Source: Terfezia claveryi (taxonomy: Eukaryota; Ascomycota; Pezizomycetes; Pezizales; Pezizaceae). From it: a stretch of DNA of 64,000 nt. The position numbers and the translations under genes were made by a program. The stretch is from assembly GCA_015179025.1 (NCBI GenBank), contig WHUX01000044.1, positions 295,933-359,932 of the forward strand. Reading direction: 5' to 3'. The notes below the pieces were generated by a model. The model did not search any database, had not been told where the DNA came from, and worked only from the letters and a program-made list of their open reading frames with translations. This document shows, piece after piece, positions 52,975-64,000 of this stretch. Position 1 is the first letter of the stretch; each line of letters opens with the position of its first letter.

Positions 52975-55114
52975 ATGGTTTCTGCATCAAAGGCAAAGCG
53001 TGAAGCAAAGCGTGCAGCTGGAGGCGACATCCCCAAGGAGAAAAAGACTGTCTCCTCCCGTCTCAACACTCCCGCTGGCGGAAGCAAGGCAACATCCAAG
53101 GCATCCTCCGTAGCAGGAGATGCCACCCCTCCGGCGACCTCCGACGATGCTCTCCCAGCTATCTCGAAGCTTGCTCTCCAAGAGGACGCAAACGGAATTT
53201 CCGACCGTGTCACCACTGGTGTCTTATCATCCATCCAGTCGTCCAGGGACGTCAAGATCACATCTGTCAGCCTGGTTTTCCACGGAAAGGTTCTCGTGCA
53301 AGATACCACCTTGGAACTCAACTACGGGCGCCGGTATGGGTTGTTGGGTGAGAATGGATGTGGGAAGTCGACCATTTTGAAGTCCATTGCCGCCCGAGAA
53401 TATCCGATCCCCGAGCACGTCGATATTTACCTTTTGAATGAGCCAGCAGACCCCACTGATCTGGGTGCGCTGGAGTGGGTCGTTACAGAAGCAGAGAATG
53501 AACTTAAACGGCTGGAGAGTTTGGCAGAGGATATCTTAGAGAAGGAGGGTGCAGATTCCCCACTATTGGAGGACTTGTATGAGGTATCAACTGCCCCTCT
53601 TTACATGTGCACATGCTGTTTCTGCAAAGGGCGTTCCAGATAGCTAACCTTTTATACAGCGTATTGATTCTATGGATCCTTCAACCTTCTCTCCCCGTGC
53701 TGCACTCATCCTTACCGGTCTCGGCTTCAATAAAGTCACTATCCACAAGAAAACCAGAGACATGTCCGGAGGTTGGCGTATGCGTGTTGCCTTAGCCAAA
53801 GCGCTGTTTGTCAGACCCTCACTCTTGCTCCTCGACGACCCCACTGCACATTTGGATTTAGAGGCATGCGTGTGGCTTGAGGAGTATCTCAAGAAATGGG
53901 ACAGAACTCTCGTATTGGTTTCACACAGTATGGATTTCTTGAACGGTGTGTGCACAAACATGATTGACATGAGATCGAATAAGCTTATCTACTATGGTGG
54001 TAACTACGATGCGTAAGGACCAAATCCACGTTGATATGAACTCAGCACAATTACTTACTATGGAGGTGATTCTAGTTATATGAAAACAAGGAGCGAAAAC
54101 GAGGTCAACCAAATGAAATCATACCACAAGCAGCAAGAAGAGATTGCTCATATTAAGAAGTTTATTGCATCTGTACGTACCAACACGCTCCCCCCTCCCC
54201 CATATTAGTCTAACTCGAGCTAATGCATCAATGATAGGCTGGTACATATGCGAACTTGGTTCGTCAAGCCAAATCCCGCCAAAAGATTCTCGACAAGATG
54301 GAGGCAGATGGTCTTATCGAGAAGGTCGTTCCCGACAAGGTGTTCACCTTCCGTTTCGCACAAGTTGAGAAGCTTCCACCGCCTGTGCTTTCTTTTGACG
54401 ACGTCACCTTTTCATACTCTGGCAATCCAGAAGATAACCTCTACGAGCATTTGGACCTCGGTGTGGACATGGACTCCCGTGTCGCCCTTGTCGGACCTAA
54501 TGGTGTTGGGAAATCCACACTCCTCCGTCTAATGACTGGAAAGCTCTCCCCTACCGCCGGATCAGTTTCCCGCCACACTCACTTGAGGCTTGGCATGTAC
54601 TCCCAACACAGTGCAGATCAACTCGATTTGACTAAGTCAGCGCTTGATTTTGTTCGTGACAAGTACCGAGAGAAGAGTCAGGATTATCAATACTGGAGAC
54701 AGCAGCTTGGTAAGTATGGCTTGACCGGAGACGCGCAAACGGCGTTGATGGGCACCTTGTCCGAGGGCCAGAAAAGCAGAATTGTGTTCGCATTGTTAGC
54801 AATTGAGGGACCCAATATGTTGCTGCTGGACGAACCTACGAACGGTTTGGATATTCCAACAATTGACTCCTTGGCTGATGCTATCAATGCCTTCGAGGGT
54901 GGTGTCGTAGTGGTGTCTCACGACTTCAGGTATGCGGCTTTTTTATTCCGTGATAATCGCCGATTTCTAACATTCACAATCATATAGGTTACTCGATAAG
55001 ATTGCCAAGGAGATCTTGGTATGCGAGAACAAGTCGATTAGGAGATGGGAGGGTAGTATTGGTGATTACAAGAACTACCTGAGGAAGAAGATGATTGACA
55101 GGGGTGCTGTGTAA
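52975..55114 (+). CDS. ARB1: ABCF ATPase, ARB1/ABCF2 type (ribosome biogenesis)
   Basis: ARB1 is an essential cytoplasmic/nuclear ATPase for 40S and 60S ribosome maturation in yeast. Five exons join in frame: 52975-53583, 53660-54012, 54076-54172, 54238-54929 and 54988-55114, giving 625 residues (yeast protein about 610). The introns are 58-76 nt with GT...AG ends. The Lys/Ala-rich N-terminus precedes two ATP-binding domains without membrane segments. Domain 1 has [13 protein letters not shown], the signature [15 protein letters not shown] and [12 protein letters not shown]. Domain 2 has [27 protein letters not shown] and [11 protein letters not shown]. The linker contains HIKKFIAS and [15 protein letters not shown]. 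It appears intact and is the clearest host gene here. Confidence 0.95.
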
Positions 55115-57699
55115 AAGAAACGCCTACTTAGGATTCTTATAGATTGCTGGTTTCAGGTTTTATAGCTGCACTTGCAACCGATGCTGCCCCTGTCATCGTG
55201 ATTTTGGCTTTACAGTCAAGTTGCAAAAAGAAGCTGTTGGGTTCATATAGTCTTTGCCGTTTCATGGGATTATTCTTCTTTTATTGCCTTGGGTTGGCTT
55301 GGGTTCGTTCGTCTAGCTACTAGGAATAGGGACTTCCGTAGTCATGGGCGGAGTAATGCGGCGGGATATGGCGGGAAAGTATAGAATTTGAATTTTTTTT
55401 TGTCGAATGTTGTAGCCTACTCGGCGTTTGTTGATGAATATAGTCTGGCTTAATTCGTTTTCATGGTTGACAATTGAACAAGTTGGAAATTATACTTTAG
55501 GTTGAACGTTAACGAGCCTAATTATTATACCCAGTTCAGGGTAATAGACCAGTTCCCCTTCAAATTAATTGCGTATTTCTACGGTAACTCTGTTGGATAT
55601 CAAGTCCCAAATGGAGACCACGGATTTCCACTGAAACATTTCAAGCAGAACACGCTAAAAAATCTACTATTTTATAAAAGTAAGGTAGTAAATAAGATGT
55701 CTTGCTGTTCTTAGATACAGAAAGTATGGATCCGAACATATCAGTTCCAACACCATATCAAAATGTCTGAAGCTGTGGTGTTCAATTCTGCCGATGCTCT
55801 GCACTACTGTGAATGTTGTTGAACCTCAAGTAAAGCAAGAAGTCAAACATAAAGGTGGAATTGCATTCGCAGGGTGTTTTCTCTGTGAGAAAGAAAAATT
55901 GGCTATAGCGGGAACCCAATAAAGGTAGTCTGGCTGATAAAGCATTCACAGAGTCCGCTTGAATTTATAATGCTATTGTAAGTTTAGGTGAAGCAGGGCA
56001 TGGATGGTTAGAGGCTAAGGAGCTCTTATACCAAGTCAGCACTGCCTATTCCACTGTGCTACATATATAAGGATTATTAAATAATATCAATTGGCCGAAT
56101 TGATATGCGTATTAGTACACCTCATCATTCAGATGACAGTTGTATGCAAATCAATCGCCTGAACCCTTCTACTTCAGCAATTTCGATGTTTGGTCTGCCT
56201 GTACTTCAGTAGGCCTCGCAGCTGCAGATTTGATAGGTGAGCATTTTGCTTCTATACCAGGGCCTCCCTTACAGCAAGTGACAATTGGATAGATATCTTT
56301 TTTTTGGCAGTTGCCTACCTGCGAGGATATTTCACAACACTGCCTCTTTGACCCTTCCTTCAGCCCCCAGATAGCGTAATTGATACTCATTTGTATTGGG
56401 AGATTCAGAAGTTCTACACAATAGTCCCATTAAATAGCCAAAGATTCCCGTGTCTTGAAAATCGTTGAAAGTTGCGGCCCTGGGGTTTCAGGTTCCATAG
56501 TTCCTAGATCGTTATTCATTGGGTCCAGGGGAGTCCCCCTAGCACTTGTAGCGGGGAAATTGCAATGGGGAAACGGGGCCTTTGATGTCAAGCGCAGAAC
56601 CATTTCACGTCGGGTTTGGTAACGCTCGAAAGATGGATAAGCTTGGTACAAGTGGGGACGTAATCCACAATACGTTTTGTTTGATCGATGTTAACGTCGT
56701 CCGGTATAAATTCGAGGTGAGGTCAAGTAATACTTTATTTGGTATAGCGCCGCGGGTTGTAATCTGCCTCTTCGAGCTTAGTTCGTTGAAATAATTACAA
56801 CCTTGGTGTCCTGAGCGAACTGGGAATGTAGGCTGTTTGGGAACTGTATGTGTGGTAATTCCAGGAGAGACTGGCTGCTGAGGAATTGTTTTGTTTGTTC
56901 TGGAATTATCATACAAGAAATCAATCATCTGATATGTAGAAATAAAACGGAATGTTATCGTAGAGATCATCTAACAGTTAGACCTTTCTTTACTCGAATT
57001 CTTCACGTGCCTGGGCAACTGAGGAATCCAGGTTTCACGAATGGCCTTGTAATGATATAAGTACCGATATAGATCCTGACAACAATACGGGGTCTCAACA
57101 TACAGCTACTACAATACATAACTCCTATTCTCAGACAAAAGTAGCTGTAATGATTGACGAAACATCCAAATAGAAGATGCCTATTATGAACGAACACCTT
57201 GCAATAACCCTGAACGAGTGACCACATCTTAAATCAAGGTACCCCAAGTCAAGGATGAATTTGAAGTCATACTACTGATTCCCAAAAATAAAGATTTACA
57301 TTCCTCTCATCCTCAGTAAATCTGGGGTTCAACCATTCATAGGGGACCATGAACCACACAACACAGATAGTTTAATCCAATCAGAGTAGTACGCATCCCA
57401 TCAGACTCAAGTACTGCTTCCATGCGGCAACAGCCTGTGCAACATTGTGACATTGACCTGAGCCATATCTATATTAATATCGATTACCATTCACATTTTA
57501 TATCCGAATATAAGCTGGGTGGTGTGAAGCAAAAAAATATAAACGGGTTATATGGTTTAAGGTCGTAAGTCTTAGCACGCATTGCCGCAGATCTCGATCG
57601 CTTCCTCACTATACCCCGTTATTCATAACATTGGTACGACAACCACGAATTCCCAAAACACTCCGAGGGGAGATTACCCCTTATCAGCAAGCTCAGTCA
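55115..57699. other. Intergenic region without a recognised gene
   Basis: The first 200 bp are probably the 3' untranslated region of the ABCF gene. Beyond that are only short open frames without family resemblance. The longest, 56605-56970 on the minus strand, has no supporting feature. Confidence 0.4.
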
Positions 57700-58120
57700 G
57701 GCCTCTGGCCTCCGACGGACATCATCATGCGGCAAAATTAAAATTGCAAAGCTTATAGGTGTGTCAAAGTCAAGAAAAATCTACGCTTCGACGGGAAAAC
57801 GGTCGTGCCCACGCAAAACAACTGAAGAAGACGATCGGACGATAATCTTAAGTGTCAAGAAAGAACCTCTCCAAACCTACGGGGGGTTTACGAAAAGTTA
57901 CGGAACTTGATTTATCGGCCTCAATTTGGAGCGGTGGGTACGGAAGCCAACATATGGACTGCGACCACTATTGAAGGCAGAAATGCGAAAAAACGACTTG
58001 AGTGGGCCCTGGCGCACCGGCATCTGGCGGTTGGACAATAGGGGAAGGTGGTATGGAGTGATAAATGCTCTGTGGAACCTGACTCTGTTGAACGCCGGAA
58101 ATGGGTATTCTGAACACTGA
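57700..58120 (+). pseudogene. Tc1/mariner transposase, N-terminal and core fragment
   Basis: Plus-strand frames give KIKIAKLIGVSKSRKI, RKTTEEDDRTIILSVKKEP (paired-like DNA-binding region), then RLEWALAHRHLAVGQ-stop and GKVVWSDKCSVE with the first catalytic Asp, and RRKWVF. Several shifts and stops are present and the rest of the transposase is missing. It differs from the relic at 8000-8940. Confidence 0.65.
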
Positions 58121-60436
58121 GTCAAAAGTGGAATATAGATAAGAAATATGGGAAAATAAGTGGTAAAGGTATTAGCCGGATGGTAAGGCTACATTTTCGA
58201 TTATCCGCTATCTAGACGATACATATGACAAGCTCTATGTTTAATTTCATGCCCTTCGGTGCATATTGCAGATCATCTCGTAGGAAAAAATTCCGGTAAA
58301 TTTGTATGTAATTAACACACGACTACTCACTAACTCCTTCCAAGATATACTTCTTCTAGAAAAAAAGTCAAAAGTCTCGACCGCGCCACTAATGAGCCCT
58401 GCCTTATATAACAAATATATTTGAATTGCCTGCATCGTGAAAAGAGCACCGCTGTATGAAGTCATAGCCATACATGAGTGGGGATTGTTCAATCTCGGCC
58501 AGCCAAGATCCAACGTACATAAAAACAATAAAAACAAAGCGTAACATGCCGCAAAAAGATTTCTTCAAAGAAAGCAACGAAATGAACAAAAATAATGAGT
58601 GTAGAAGCTAGAAGCCATTTATAGCAAACATCAATAAAAATAAAATAAAAAATAAAAATAAAGTTAAATTAAATTAAGAAATGAAAATCCAACCCGGACA
58701 TCTAACCCAATATCAATTACCTTTCCGTCTCCCACCTGCACGTAACCGACAGAGCTAGGTATGAGCATGTGGGTACGTAACTATAGGTCTAGGTTTGGAC
58801 ATTCAATAGTAAGCCTCATGATAAAGGAAAATGAAGATCATGAGGGTATACGTCAGATATATGTAAGGAAAGAGACCAAAGAAAAGTATATTTAAATGCT
58901 GTACTGCATGTGTGTCATCTTGCGGCGAGGTAGATGAAAAAGTAAGATGATGCCAAGGCAGGGCGTATTCTCCACCAGATACACCTCCCCAAACCTAATA
59001 CCCACCAAATCCCAACGCCCAAAAAACTTTCCTCAACTGAGCCCAGAAAGTCGTAAAAGTAAAAGTATAAAAAGGAAATGGGTTAGACAAATCAAGGAAA
59101 TTCAATAATATAGCCTAGAACTCCAAATCCATGATCCCCCTACCCAATCCCATTACCCCATGCTTCTAGACAAAAGCTTGTCCAGTAACATTTTAAGCCA
59201 GCTCACCAGCCCGACCCACGTAGCCATCAAGATCCAGAGATGCAAAACCATCATTAGGCTCTATATCATCAACCCAATGAAGCAGACCACTACCCAATCA
59301 GACAATTATACTATTGCTGATTTGTTTAGCTATAAACCCATTGGTTTGACTGGACTCATTTCCCCCAGCGTTAGCCAACCCAAAACCGCCACAACCACTG
59401 TACCCGCAACGCAACAAAGCACACAAAAATTTACGCAAGGAAAAAAGCTGGAGGACCAAAGAAACCCGACCGAGATGGCCAGAAAAAAAGAAAATATTCC
59501 CTCCTGTGCTGAAAGTCCCATATGTGACCAGGCGCAAAATCATAATCATCATTGTTGTCATCGTGGTCGTTAAAATCGTCAACGTGCGCGAGTACCTCAG
59601 AGCCATAACATGATCGTGCCCGATATCCCCGATTTGAGCCTCTCGAATGAAGGAAGGACAAAAAAAAATTAAGTTTGGAATGGGAAGGAACACAAAACTA
59701 ATGGTACGACACCAGAAACCGTTAATATTGCACAATGTGGTCGAAATAGCCAGTCAAAAAAAAAAAAGAAAAGAGTAAAACGCCTTTGTGCACCATCCAA
59801 CCTAGCAAAAGAAAATACTACGACCGGGGATGGAAATATCGAGGCAGAAAGTGGAGACAGGGAAATTGGGAGATGTATTGTACAATTGGTGTGTTGCAGA
59901 TGGGCGGGAATGTGCGTGCGTCCGATGCCACCCACCCCTTCTGGCGATGAAAAGGCGTTTCAGAACAAGCAAGGAGTATTATTTAAGGAGAACAAGAATC
60001 TTGTGGGGTAAAGTAAGACGTTCGGCAGGGGTGTAGGCGAACTTTCAATAAAAGTGCAAGAGTTCTAATACAACATTCTTGCAAAGAACAGACAGGCGAC
60101 GACGTGAAAAACAGGAACAGGGTCTGGTTTAGGTATATATCGCTGGTAGAGACCTTGGGAACTCCAGCCGGGAAAATTGGGTGCTGTTGACATGCCGCGA
60201 ACTTCATGTTGAAAAAACTTAACATACATAAACTATGCTTCGTTACTGCATGGCTGGTCACCATAGGGCAGGTGGGGTGTGGCATGAGCTTAGCAAACAC
60301 CCATGAACCAGTCCTTTTTCCAATCAGAGTGTATGTCTGGCTTGACCCAGTGAATACGTGGGGCACCTGTTTTGACCACAAGCACTCGTAAGTAAAGATA
60401 CAGAGATCACTCAATTTCTACTCAAGGAGGTTTAGG
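58121..60436. other. Mostly non-coding region, one possible small exon
   Basis: AT-rich from 58600 to 58700. The minus-strand frame 59661-59431 (acidic HVDDFNDHDDNNDDYDF followed by an aromatic C-terminus) might be a last exon, but no partner exon was found. No RNA gene recognised. Confidence 0.3.
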
Positions 60437-61075
60437 TTAAGAGCCAAACTCACAGATATTAGTAGGTGTCCCTCCGAAATAAAAGTCATCTTCCCCTGTC
60501 ATTCCAATGCACCTAAAGTCTAATGTTGATGGTTTCTTGTGGCGCTTGGTCAAAAGTCCATGACCGACTGTTGGTACCTTGGAGATTCTGTGTATCCTCA
60601 AAGCCCCGAACGGCAACTCGAACTCAAACATTTTAGGGAACTTTGCAAACAATCTTTTTGACCTCCCCGAAAGGGTCGAAGCGGTCGTTGATATTGTTGT
60701 TGGTAATGAATTCATTGAATTGGCAGTTGTAGTCCTCCCACGACGGAACCTCAGGCTTAGTGTCCTGCCCTTCATTGTTGATGTCAAGCTCGAGAACGAT
60801 CTCTTGAGCCCCCCGTTTCTACCGTACGCAAAGGTTCTCACAGAAAATGGATATGATGCTGCAGATTCGAGGGACGACCTAGATCTGCCAAATTCCTCGG
60901 ATATTGGCGTACTGCAGTTGCTTGTTGGAGCCGTGAAGGTGAGCTCAGGGTTCAAATTGAGGTCGGTAGTAAATGAGTTGAAAAAGTTGGAGTATCTATA
61001 TGTGGGTGGTGCGCTTGCTGGTCTACCGTATTCGTTCACTCTCATTGTTGGATCGACGGTCATTAAATAAGGCAA
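60437..61075 (-). CDS. Uncharacterised protein, probable terminal exon
   Basis: A 213-codon minus-strand frame ends at 60437. Its composition is ordinary for coding DNA: Ser/Thr-rich with Tyr and Phe (PTYRYSNFFNSF, ISEEFGRSRSSLESAASYPF), a basic middle (SLRFRRGRTT) and a C-terminus with FELPFGALRIHRISKVP and GEDDFYFGGTPTNICEFGS. No family recognised. The first ATG in the frame may not be the true start: frames upstream to 62211 suggest further exons. The long plus-strand frame over the same bases has no recognisable feature. Confidence 0.4.
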   Translation of the reverse strand: MPYLMTVDPTMRVNEYGRPASAPPTYRYSNFFNSFTTDLNLNPELTFTAPTSNCSTPISEEFGRSRSSLESAASYPFSVRTFAYGRNGGLKRSFSSLTSTMKGRTLSLRFRRGRTTTANSMNSLPTTISTTASTLSGRSKRLFAKFPKMFEFELPFGALRIHRISKVPTVGHGLLTKRHKKPSTLDFRCIGMTGEDDFYFGGTPTNICEFGS

Positions 61076-62211
61076 TAGGTCAACAGAGTGTGGGTGGCTA
61101 AGACCGAAATAGAGGGCTTGAAGTGGGGCTGTTCGTTCCCGTGGCAGAAATGTTCGTGCAATTCAAGGACAAAAACCAGCCAGTCGGGGTAGGGGACTGC
61201 AGTACTGTAAAGTCTAAATCCGCTGTGGTCAATTGAGTGACGGTGGGATGATGGGCAAGGCCAGATATGGCATGCGGTGACCACAATGAAGTGGGACTGA
61301 TTCGTCAACCTGAACACCACGTCGCTGCTGTTGTGACCTCCGGCACTGGTGAATCCCACCGACGGTGTAGTATCGATATCCCGATGCTGAAAGCCGTGCA
61401 AACCTTTGTATATCGTCCGCCGTACCTCCTACGCCTGCAGCTGACAGTATGTATGTTACTGTACAAACGCTGGACAACGGGGCAGTGGGAGTATATCAAG
61501 AAAACGAATGTGAGGGGATTTTCCAAAATATGTAGTATGGGTCTTTTAGAGTCTAAACGAAATATGGATATTTAACGAAAGTCCAGTGTATATAGCGTGC
61601 GTAACGGGCATAAAAACTTTCGTTGATGTTGTGCAAAGGAATGACTGACAAAAGTACTACCAAGAAGAAGTATGTAAACAGAGGAGCAGATGGCCGGAAT
61701 AAGAAGAAAGCGAGAAGAGACGATCGGCGCGACAACGGCCGGCAGTTTAGGATCAACAAGGAAAATATCAACATAGCCAATTGAGTGGCAGCAGTACCAA
61801 TTGCAGTATCAGCATCGCGGGTGTGCAAGTCTCAGCGCCTTCCAATTCTACCTTGACAATGTTAACTTCGCTTCCTTGCCGCGCGATATCCTCCACGTCA
61901 GAGAGCCTCGTTTATCCCACTGGCTCCTCGGAGTGCAATCACATCTCTCATCACCCACTTCCCGTTCCCCTCTTCTCGGTAGAAACAAACCTTGAATTCG
62001 AATACCGGGCAATCACCCCTGTATACAAGTAGCAGAACCATTGAGATGTAGCCAGAAATGTCGAGGCAACATATAGTAGCATTAGGTACCATCGCACCAA
62101 CCATAGTCTTGCAAACATAACTGCAGGAGGTACCACTACCAGAAAAGCACATCCCATCCATTCGATACTAACCTCGCATCGCGTATTGCTACCTTTGATA
62201 AAATTTAGCAT
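61076..62211 (-). other. Possible upstream exons of the uncharacterised gene
   Basis: Minus-strand pieces look partly coding: MLNFIKGSNTRCE from an ATG at 62211, followed by a plausible 51-nt intron (GTTAGT...TGCAG); EVNIVKVELEGAETCTPAML near 61860; and LTTADLDFTVLQSPTPTGW with SLNCTNISATGTNSP near 61180. Frames do not join simply, so several introns or a misread region are needed. Evidence is weak. Confidence 0.25.
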
Positions 62212-64000
62212 GGTAGAACAGCAAACGGTTGACCGACCCTTGCGTCAATCGCCCGAAGGCAGACAAATGGATGTCACTGCCTCTCTTCCACGGTGTCGCT
62301 CCAATGAAGCCGTCACGGGATTTCTGCATGTGCATGTGCATGTGTGAGTTGTCGATGTTGTGACAAGGGTGTCTTAATGGGTAATGTCCTTGATGCACTA
62401 GCCTAGTCAAGTATGGGTGCTGTGCTGACCTGGGTTTCTAGACTTCATCGTATGCCGCAGGGTTTCGCCCACGTACCCACAGTATGAATAATTCCTCCGA
62501 CCACAATTCGTTCTATTGGTAAAATTGGAGGTTTCTACTGTAAGGGCTCTTGGGCTCCATGGTGCCGTCATAGTACTTACTATGCGAAGGGTCTCAGTCG
62601 ACCGCCCAGACTATGCACGCGGAAGGTGCATACCAATGACGACCCAAAGTCTCATGCAAAGTACCCAATACGGATAGATCCGCACGATATTTATGTACAC
62701 TAGCTAGCGGTATATAGAGTACTGTAGAACAGAACACTTCCCGATTAACTCGCATTACTGGTAGACGTAACTAGTACTGATTCCGGAATAAAATGAAGTG
62801 TAGTAAAAAAAGAAATATCCAGGGACCGCGGGGAATGCGCACTATTTCGCACAGGCATACCATTACGGAGTACGGTAGGTTGTCTCTGTATCTTGGGATT
62901 CTGGCACGCAATGGCAGATGCTGCAATTGATCGTGCGCCATGCCCACGAGTTTACTCCAAAGATCTAGGCGCATATACATATAAGTATCCTTGATTGAGC
63001 AAGTCTTTAATTTACCTATTTAAGTGATCACCGTCAGCATTATGAAATCGTGGAACTTGCCAAACCTATTTTTGTTTTCCAAATTGCGAATGTGCGAGGG
63101 ACTTCGATGTACTTCAACGCGAGCTTTTTGCTTATCGCTTTGAAGGATCGAACTAAATTCCTGCCGCGCTCCACACAATTCAGTCAATTCCAGGAAAAAA
63201 GTTTTCACGCTCGTCGTTGTCCATTTATATTCATCTCCCAATTCATCCCATGCATGTATGGCTGAGACCTCATCCATTCATCTCGAGTCCGCCTGGGCAT
63301 CAAATACTTTTCTTTCCCGCCCCTACTACTTCCCCTACTACTTCAGGACTTCTAATTGCCTATCATGACTGATACAGTTGTATCATGATCAAATTGTCCT
63401 GCGGTCGATTTTACCACAGTTTCCACCAACAGGTTCCGCTACCTGACGCCTTCGCTAAGCCCTACTGGCGGAGGCCATGGCATGAAACGAACTTTTCACG
63501 CAAGGGCCTGTTGGCTCCCGGCGACCGGGACTGACCCATTTACCCGTGTTGGTTGCGTGTTGCGGTTCCTGAGTTAGTCCATTATTGGTTTAGTGGGATA
63601 ACCACTAGCACTGGCACCTTACTGTTTATACACAATATCTTCCATCCGATTGCACAGAGCGTGACTTAGATGTTCCCCTTGTACAACACCTCCACCTGGC
63701 ATCCCTTTAGATCCCTGTAAGCACACTCTCCCGTCCTTGAAGCTGGCGACGTTGACGTCGTTGATTCGATTGGAATCTGGGAAGGATATGTTACAGATTT
63801 CTAAGAATAGGAAAGTTTGAGTATGCACTCTCGCAATTGCATGAGGCAGGAGTCATCAATTGTTACAGTAAATGTGTACCAAGCCTAATTCCTTTTGTTA
63901 AAGTGGAGAGATCCGAAGGAATCATTGATTGAGTCGGTACGTGTACAAACAGACTATGGGAAACGCTATGACAGTCAAACATATTTGGGCCCAGTAGATC
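62212..64000. other. Region without a recognised gene
   Basis: Short frames only. A minus-strand frame at 63277-63020 has plausible composition (WDELGDEYKWTTTSVKTF) but no partner or family. No repeat or RNA gene recognised. Confidence 0.35.

Noticed and set aside
56000..56075. tRNA-like sequence on the minus strand (GTAGCACAGTGGAATAGGC)
   Set aside because: An A-box-like stretch is present but no cloverleaf or clear B-box could be formed.
59160..59573. Plus-strand frame of 137 codons
   Set aside because: Composition is Thr/Gln/Asn-rich without domain, no convincing promoter or homologue, and competing frames lie on the other strand.

Overview
The window looks like a transposon-rich stretch of a filamentous fungal genome, most likely an ascomycete of the Pezizomycotina. 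The pointers are short spliceosomal introns (58-76 nt in the one clear host gene), single dispersed 5S rRNA genes, a FunK1-type kinase relic, and transposon ORFs interrupted mostly by stops that C-to-T or G-to-A changes would explain, as repeat-induced point mutation (RIP) produces. The species cannot be named from the sequence alone.

Layout. 1-2240: 3' end of a Ty3/Gypsy element (integrase, chromodomain, LTR), apparently inserted into a minus-strand LINE (2241-7370). 8000-8940: dead Tc1/mariner transposase. 8964-13645: a segment with matching terminal inverted repeats that holds two 5S rRNA genes, one on each side of a PIF/Harbinger transposon (9688-12910). 13722-15360: remnants of a second Myb-like ORF and a pogo-like transposase. 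15610-38563: a 23-kb composite whose outer ends carry inverted repeats and a perfect 9-bp flanking repeat. It contains two direct copies of a satellite-bearing element (15610-19754 and 35212-38563). Between them lie a FunK1 kinase pseudogene and a Gypsy element (22349-34735) into which two hAT transposons, a SINE-bearing segment and a nearly intact Copia element have been inserted. 38564-41083: tandem repeats, pogo-like ends and a SINE.

The host-gene part begins at about 41 kb. A possible ADP-ribosyltransferase-like gene (minus) is divergent from a caspase-domain protein (plus, 42860-44968), which is followed by a large TPR-CHAT protein (45724-50157). Two caspase-fold proteins with intact His/Cys dyads next to a possible ART-fold protein suggest a regulated cell-death or conflict locus; this is inference. 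The next clear gene is an ARB1/ABCF2-type ribosome-associated ATPase with five exons (52975-55114). From 55.1 kb to the end there are few recognisable genes: Tc1 remnants, MITE-like hairpins and one uncharacterised minus-strand coding exon near 60.4-61.1 kb.

Most of the first 40 kb is inactive mobile DNA. The best-preserved element is the Copia retrotransposon, whose LTRs differ at three of 273 positions and whose single long frame is broken only by four TAG codons.
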